DNA of 64,000 nucleotides from an uncultured Pelagibacteraceae bacterium. GTDB lineage: Bacteria; Pseudomonadota; Alphaproteobacteria; Pelagibacterales; Pelagibacteraceae. The stretch spans positions 123,998-187,997 of the forward strand of contig CACMIX010000002.1 in assembly GCA_902613855.1 (NCBI GenBank), written 5' to 3'. Positions 58,562 to 64,000 of this stretch are shown one piece after another (position 1 is the stretch's first letter; the number at the start of each line of letters is the position of its first letter). The notes below the pieces were generated by a model. It did not search any database and was not told where the DNA came from. It worked only from the letters and a program-made list of their open reading frames with translations. Position numbers and translations under genes: made by a program.

Positions 58562-59388
58562 TTTGTTTTAACTGAATAATTAATTTTAATACTTTCCCAC
58601 TGTTCGCCTTCATTACTTATTTCTTGAAATCTTAAAACTCTCAACTTTAATTCCTTATATTCAATTATTATAGGTTTTGGGTCTTCTTGTATCCAAAGAT
58701 GAATAAAATAATTAGTTTTTTCTGAAGAAGCACATTTCCATTCGTTTTTAGTTAAAAAGAAAATACCTCTTTTATCTTTAGAGGATTTAGCTTCAATAAA
58801 AATATTATTTTTATACTTATCAAAAGATTTTATATCGTAACCTAATTTATTATCCCAAAAACCATCCCAAGTTGGTTTTAAATTAATTTTTAAATTTTTT
58901 AATTTTTTTTTTTCAAATTCTAAACTTTTTTTTTCTCCACTTCTACCAGACTCAATTTTTTTTTTATCAATAAGCGATCTAGCAAAATCGATTAAATCAT
59001 CCCACCAATTAATTATTTCATCATCTGGATCATCCTCTGAAATAGATGTTAAATTTGCATAATCTAGTATTTGATTAAAATCTCCACTTAATCTTTCAAA
59101 AAAATGTGTTGGCCCATAAGGTAATGCTAAGAGAGAGTTTGGCTTATTTTTTTTAAAAAATTTACAAATTATTTCTCTTAAAATTTTTTGTTTGTTCTTC
59201 TCATCATTTTCTTTTTTATAATCTTGAAATATTTCTTTTCCTAGATTGTCGCACAATAATTTACCAGAGAGGTAATCAACTGATGAAAAATAGTAATCAT
59301 TAAAATTTTTTGGTTCATTTACGATTTGTGTGTTTTCAGATATAAAAATTGCAGCATCAAAAGAACTTTTAGTAATATCACTTATCAT
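58558..59388 (-). CDS. DUF3883-like protein with predicted PD-(D/E)xK-type nuclease C-terminus
   Basis: LGYDIKSFDKYKNNIFIEAKSSKDKRGIFFLTKNEWKCA resembles DUF3883 (GxDI...ExK). Confidence 0.7.
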   Translation of the reverse strand: MISDITKSSFDAAIFISENTQIVNEPKNFNDYYFSSVDYLSGKLLCDNLGKEIFQDYKKENDEKNKQKILREIICKFFKKNKPNSLLALPYGPTHFFERLSGDFNQILDYANLTSISEDDPDDEIINWWDDLIDFARSLIDKKKIESGRSGEKKSLEFEKKKLKNLKINLKPTWDGFWDNKLGYDIKSFDKYKNNIFIEAKSSKDKRGIFFLTKNEWKCASSEKTNYFIHLWIQEDPKPIIIEYKELKLRVLRFQEISNEGEQWESIKINYSVKTN

Positions 59389-61259
59389 TAAGATTTGATC
59401 AAATCTTCCATCATAGATTTTATATCTTCAAGTGTAATATTCTCATCTATTGGCATTAATCCCTCGGTCTCATCAAGAGCCATTTTTATTAAATTTGGAT
59501 CGTTCAATAGTTGCCCCATATAATCAATTTTACGCTCAAGATTAGATTTAATTGCAAATTCTATATTTCTTAAATTTTGAGGAATGGCACTCTGTAAAAT
59601 ATAAATATTTTTTTGATCATTGTTTCCCAATCTACAAATCCTATCAATGGATTGAAGATATAAATCGGCCTGAAAGCTTCTATCTAAATATATTGCATCG
59701 TGACAAACATGGTGAAGACTTATTCCTTCGGCACATGAAGCATAATTTGCAACAAGAACTTTACAATCTGAGTTCTTATCTTTAAATTTTTTTATATTAT
59801 ATTTTCTTGTATTTTCTTCTTCTTCAGAACCAGTTTCTACTCCTCCATGGATATAAACAGCGTTTAAATCTTTAAGATAATATTTTCCAATATGTTCAAT
59901 ATTGTTTCTAAAATAACTCCATATAACTGTTTTTTTTCCTTCTTTAGCAAGACTTCTGGCTTTATCACATGCCCATTTTATTTTTGGAGATCCTCCAGAA
60001 TTTTCTTCCTCTTGAAGCTGAAGATGTATTTTACTTGCCATATCATCACCAAAATAAAATTCTCCATTTTCGATCATTCTATGTGTTAGCAGAATAGGAT
60101 TACTGGATATCATGATCAGTCTTACGATTGATTTTCTTACATCCCTTAAATTCTCTTTGTTAATTTTATTAACATTTCCATATTTATGTAAAAACTTTGT
60201 CATCACAGAAGCGTACAACTCTAGTTGGGGCTTAGACATTTCAACATTTGTAGGAATTATATTTGGATCAGGTAAATTTAATTGTTTTTTTGTAGTCCTT
60301 ACCCAAAATTTTTTTTCAGGATCACCCCCAAAAGGAAAAAGAAATTTAAATTGTGTATTTTTATCCTCAGGTTTGTTTGGAACTGGTGTTCCTGTAAGAA
60401 TATCTTTTCTCACAAATGGTAGGGTAGATATTTCTTTTGCTGCATTAGATCTCTCAGCACCTTCAGTTTTTATTTTATGACTTTCATCTAAAACTACATG
60501 AACATTATTATTGGGATCATATACAAAATTTGAAATCAACCCTGTTACATTAATCAATTTTTCATAATTAATAATAAAATTTCTATTTTGTGAAAAAAGC
60601 AATTTTTCCTTTATTTGATCGTAAGAGCCTTTCAGTTCAGTGATTCCTTCTTTTCTTAACTGACAATCTTCAGTGAGCGAGTCTTCAAGTCCTTCTTCCC
60701 ATGCTAAAAAAGCATTTTTTGGACTTACAACAAATAAGCTATTAGCTTTAAAATTTTCATTTTGTCTTAATAGCAAATGAATAGCTATCGTTACTGCAGT
60801 TTTTCCTGATCCCTGTACAGAAAAGTTTGCCCCATGTCTTTTTTTAAGTAAATTACTTATGTTTTCAATTTGGTAGTCTTTTAAATCAAGTTTAAAGCCT
60901 AATTTGCTTAAATCTTTGATTTCAGCATTTTTAATTTTATATTTACTATCTTCCTCTAAAGGATCTCCAGATTTAATTAAATCTGTAACAAATTTTTTAC
61001 TTTCCTCAGTATAATTTACATTAAAATTATAGGTTTTTTTATAATCACTTAGCACATTTAGAAATTGCAAGTAAGCTGTCCATTGAACTAATATACTGTT
61101 TTCTGTTTCCTCTTCAAAGTCTGAGCCTTGATATTGTCTCAAAGACTCACTCATTTGTCCCCATGCACTTTTATGAGTTTTCTTGAAATTTTTAGATAAT
61201 GAAATTTTACAAACAGGTATTTTATTTATTTTAGTTAATGAAATATTTAGAGATTCCAA
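59388..61259 (-). CDS. SNF2-family (SF2) helicase/translocase
   Basis: SVQGSGKTAVTIAIHLLL, VHVVLDESHKIK (DESH), DILTGTPVPN, SIDRICRLGNNDQKNIYIL. Confidence 0.9.
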   Translation of the reverse strand: MESLNISLTKINKIPVCKISLSKNFKKTHKSAWGQMSESLRQYQGSDFEEETENSILVQWTAYLQFLNVLSDYKKTYNFNVNYTEESKKFVTDLIKSGDPLEEDSKYKIKNAEIKDLSKLGFKLDLKDYQIENISNLLKKRHGANFSVQGSGKTAVTIAIHLLLRQNENFKANSLFVVSPKNAFLAWEEGLEDSLTEDCQLRKEGITELKGSYDQIKEKLLFSQNRNFIINYEKLINVTGLISNFVYDPNNNVHVVLDESHKIKTEGAERSNAAKEISTLPFVRKDILTGTPVPNKPEDKNTQFKFLFPFGGDPEKKFWVRTTKKQLNLPDPNIIPTNVEMSKPQLELYASVMTKFLHKYGNVNKINKENLRDVRKSIVRLIMISSNPILLTHRMIENGEFYFGDDMASKIHLQLQEEENSGGSPKIKWACDKARSLAKEGKKTVIWSYFRNNIEHIGKYYLKDLNAVYIHGGVETGSEEEENTRKYNIKKFKDKNSDCKVLVANYASCAEGISLHHVCHDAIYLDRSFQADLYLQSIDRICRLGNNDQKNIYILQSAIPQNLRNIEFAIKSNLERKIDYMGQLLNDPNLIKMALDETEGLMPIDENITLEDIKSMMEDLIKS

Positions 61260-61261
61260 AA

Positions 61262-62578
61262 TTATTTTTCTAATTTATTAACTATTCTTTCAGTTTTTTT
61301 TACAACTTTTTTTAGATTACTAAGAATTGAACCTCTATCACTTGGAGGCAATGATGCAGATTCTAACTTAGTAATTTTAAGCAAAATATCGTTAGATGCT
61401 CTTAGCGCTGCTGCATCTTCTTTTTTAAAATTTAATTCTTCCCTTATTTCATTTATTAACTCAGGTTTAATTTTTTTTGTTGGAATTTTTTGAATAACAC
61501 TCAATTCATATTGAGAAGGGATTTTGCCAGCTATGATATCTTCTGGATTATCTGAAATATTTTTTTCTTCTTTACTTGGCTTTAAATGAAATCTAGCCTT
61601 AAGATAATCATAAACATCTTTTAGGTTTTTTCTATTTTGAAAATCTATGCAAAATTCATATGCTCGTTTTCCTAAGTTACGGGAATTTAAAGAAACTATT
61701 CTTGCTATTTTAAATATTAGCTCTCTTTCAATTGCATCTTTTGTTTTATATGCTTTTTTTCTTGTTTCTTCCCAAATTTGTTGCTGATTCATAATCAAAT
61801 CATAATGTCTAGGTTTTCCGTAATCTTCCTCTAGACATTTATCAATTTCCTCAATCAATTTATAAGACGATTCTACCCAGTCTTGAGTTTTATCCATCGT
61901 AACAGATATCCATTTAAAATCTTTTTTTAGAACATCTTTTTGTCTTTGAATTTTTTTAATTAAAGATATCCAATCATAATCTTGTTTTAATTCTTTTTTG
62001 ATCTGATAATAGCTTTCTGTTACCTCTATATCTTCTGCAGTAAGATGTTCTTGAATAACTGCTGCAGGGATGTATTGAAATTTCTCAAATTTTTTTTTAT
62101 TAGATTCATAAAGTTCTCTTACTGATGATAATCTTCTATTGCCATTAATTACCATTCCTTTAATATCAACAAGGATAGGTTGATCTTCTCTAAATTCTGC
62201 TCTTTTTTTTAATTCATCAAATATATTTTGTTTATGTGAACCATAACCCATTGCCTGATTAATTAAGAGTGTATGTTGAATTTTTTGTTGGTTATTATTT
62301 TCCAGATTATTCGAGAAAAAATTTTCCGGTTTGTTATTGTTGTATATCCACTCGCTCTGCATAGATTGAGTTCTTCCGTTGTTTAAATGATAAATTGGTA
62401 AATCAATGGGTAAATTGACTATAGGACATTTTTTAAACCTTCCTTTTATATAAAATTCACTTTCATGTTTATGCTCACTTTTTTTCCACTTAGTAATATG
62501 AGCTCTAATACTTTTTTCTCTGATGTCTTGCTGCTGAACTTTTACTTTATATTTGAATTGTAGATCTTCTCTAATCAT
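61262..62578 (-). CDS. ParB-like nuclease/CTPase-fold domain protein
   Basis: QPILVDIKGMVINGNRRLSSVRELYES resembles ParB box II (GERRxRA-like); AAVIQEHLTAEDIEV. Confidence 0.7.
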   Translation of the reverse strand: MIREDLQFKYKVKVQQQDIREKSIRAHITKWKKSEHKHESEFYIKGRFKKCPIVNLPIDLPIYHLNNGRTQSMQSEWIYNNNKPENFFSNNLENNNQQKIQHTLLINQAMGYGSHKQNIFDELKKRAEFREDQPILVDIKGMVINGNRRLSSVRELYESNKKKFEKFQYIPAAVIQEHLTAEDIEVTESYYQIKKELKQDYDWISLIKKIQRQKDVLKKDFKWISVTMDKTQDWVESSYKLIEEIDKCLEEDYGKPRHYDLIMNQQQIWEETRKKAYKTKDAIERELIFKIARIVSLNSRNLGKRAYEFCIDFQNRKNLKDVYDYLKARFHLKPSKEEKNISDNPEDIIAGKIPSQYELSVIQKIPTKKIKPELINEIREELNFKKEDAAALRASNDILLKITKLESASLPPSDRGSILSNLKKVVKKTERIVNKLEK

Positions 62579-62618
62579 AATTATATTTTCATATTATTGA
62601 GATATTTTAATATAAATT

Positions 62619-64000
62619 TCAATTAATTTTGTAATTTTCACTTAGTTGTCTTCTTAAATCCATTATTTCTAGCATACTAATTCCTATATTTTTTGGCATT
62701 TTGCTATAGTTTTCATTAATATTTAAATTCATATCGTAGGAATTTTTAATTTTTTCATTTAATTCTTCAGGATCAAACCTTTCTTTTGACAAATATTTTT
62801 TTTTGAATATCCAATTATTTTCTTTAGATATAATTTTAACCAGCGTGTCATAGTAAAAATTGGAATTCTCATAATCAAATTCTTGATTAAGATTTTCTCT
62901 AATATAACTTATTGTTATATATTTAAAATTTTCTAATAAATTTTTTATATAATTAATAACTTTTTCTTTATCACAACTTTTAAGAGCTTCTTTCAAATTT
63001 AAATAAGAGCCAGGATTAATTTTGAATATTTGAGCTTCTTCAACTAGTTCATCCAAATGTATCTCTAGAGGTAATTGTTCTGTAGTTTTTTGCAATTCAT
63101 TGTTAAGATAATCGGTAGTAATTTCAAAATTGTTTTTTTCAATAATATTTTTTATTTTAATCTTTAAGGGAATAACTTTTATATTTTTATTTAATCCAAT
63201 TGTGTTTGTACCTGATCTTCCAAGGTGATAAAGGCCTTTTTCTTTACCAAATATTTTAATTATAGCTCTCAAGTTATAAAAATTTAAATTGTCAAACTCA
63301 CCTGTTTCTAAAATTTTTTTATAAATATGTTCAAGGTCACTTTGTTCTAAATTTAACTCTTTTAATATTTCAATTGTTTTTGATATTAGATGTTCTCTAT
63401 TTTTAATTTCTAACAATAGGTATTTAATTAATCTATGTTTTCCTTTATCTATTAGATAAATATTTGGATTATATTCCATTGAAAAGGATGTGTCATAAAC
63501 TTCCCTAGTTTCATCCCAAATATTATTTGAGAAGGAATTATTTCCTATTTTTCTAACCTCTTTCCAATGCAATCCATCCGGATAATCTAACAAAATATGT
63601 GAAACTTCCTCATATTTTTTCATCTTAATTGGATAAACTTTATTTTCATGAATTTTAATTAATTCTTTTTCACTCATAAAATTTAATGCAGCTTTAGATG
63701 TAAATTCATCGTATCCAAAACCATCACTTATTACTTTGATAAAAGTTTCAATATCTTTTCCAGATGGTGTGTATAAAAAAATTTCTTTTAATCGTACTAA
63801 ATTAAATTTTTTAAGTTCTCTCTCTGGAGTAGAAAAATAATTTTTATCAACTCCACAATAATTTTCGATAAACTCAGTAAGCTTATCATTGGTGATATCA
63901 TTAACTCCTATTGCAGTATCAGTAAAAAATTTATCTAAAGTAGGAAATAATTTATGAAAACTAATTGATTTATACTTGGTGAAATAATCTATTAAAGAAT
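62619..64000 (-). CDS. Large protein with possible repeated HTH-like modules, N-terminus beyond the right edge
   Basis: Frame is open from 62619 to the window end (my reading adds SLIDYFTKYKSISFHKLFPTLDKFF...LNF upstream of the track ATG at 63677); contains LLDYPDGLHWKEVRKIG and KIFGKEKGLYHLGRSGT. Confidence 0.6.
   Translation of the reverse strand, partial: SLIDYFTKYKSISFHKLFPTLDKFFTDTAIGVNDITNDKLTEFIENYCGVDKNYFSTPERELKKFNLVRLKEIFLYTPSGKDIETFIKVISDGFGYDEFTSKAALNFMSEKELIKIHENKVYPIKMKKYEEVSHILLDYPDGLHWKEVRKIGNNSFSNNIWDETREVYDTSFSMEYNPNIYLIDKGKHRLIKYLLLEIKNREHLISKTIEILKELNLEQSDLEHIYKKILETGEFDNLNFYNLRAIIKIFGKEKGLYHLGRSGTNTIGLNKNIKVIPLKIKIKNIIEKNNFEITTDYLNNELQKTTEQLPLEIHLDELVEEAQIFKINPGSYLNLKEALKSCDKEKVINYIKNLLENFKYITISYIRENLNQEFDYENSNFYYDTLVKIISKENNWIFKKKYLSKERFDPEELNEKIKNSYDMNLNINENYSKMPKNIGISMLEIMDLRRQLSENYKIN

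Noticed and set aside
59552-60480. Plus-strand ORFs opposite the SNF2 gene
   Set aside because: Antisense to SNF2 motifs; no domain signal
1-64000. CRISPR arrays, tRNA/rRNA genes, integrases or transposases
   Set aside because: None recognised by eye; short-repeat arrays absent, and no mobile-element protein in the ORF set. A tRNAscan/Infernal run would be needed to exclude tRNAs fully

Overview
AT-rich, densely coded 64 kb window that looks like a SAR11/Pelagibacterales-type alphaproteobacterial chromosome. Evidence for the lineage: a DmdA-like protein, isocitrate lyase, a TPP riboswitch directly upstream of an SSS-family transporter (the ThiV arrangement), and very short intergenic spaces. 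Three zones are visible. (1) About 1-34 kb is a catabolic region for sugars, polyols and organic acids. It holds IolE and IolD, four Gfo/Idh/MocA oxidoreductases, three Fe(II)/2OG- or PhyH-type dioxygenases, two D-2-hydroxyacid dehydrogenases, and three uptake systems (Rbs-like ABC, TctCBA tripartite, Ugp/Msm-like ABC). It also has PdxA-like and tartrate/isopropylmalate-dehydrogenase-like enzymes and a strongly diverged PanB homologue. (2) About 34-53 kb is more core-like: riboswitch plus thiV, dmdA, aceA with a divergent RamB/ScfR-type regulator, ABC exporters, tesA, an HMCES/YedK protein, a DEAD-box helicase and YajQ. (3) About 53-64 kb is accessory. It has a four-gene ATGA-coupled cassette of unknown small secreted/membrane proteins behind a structured leader, a NERD-helicase, and an operon-like set (HTH-like protein / ParB-like / SNF2 helicase / DUF3883-like nuclease) convergent with a DNA methyltransferase. 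That set is a candidate undescribed defence system and runs off the right edge. Other notable items: a small gene split at a canonical U_UUA_AAC slippery heptamer, a terminator-like hairpin inside the start of tctB, and a PanB homologue lacking all the expected Mg ligands. I recognised no tRNA, rRNA, CRISPR array, integrase or transposase. All calls were made by eye, with no database search.
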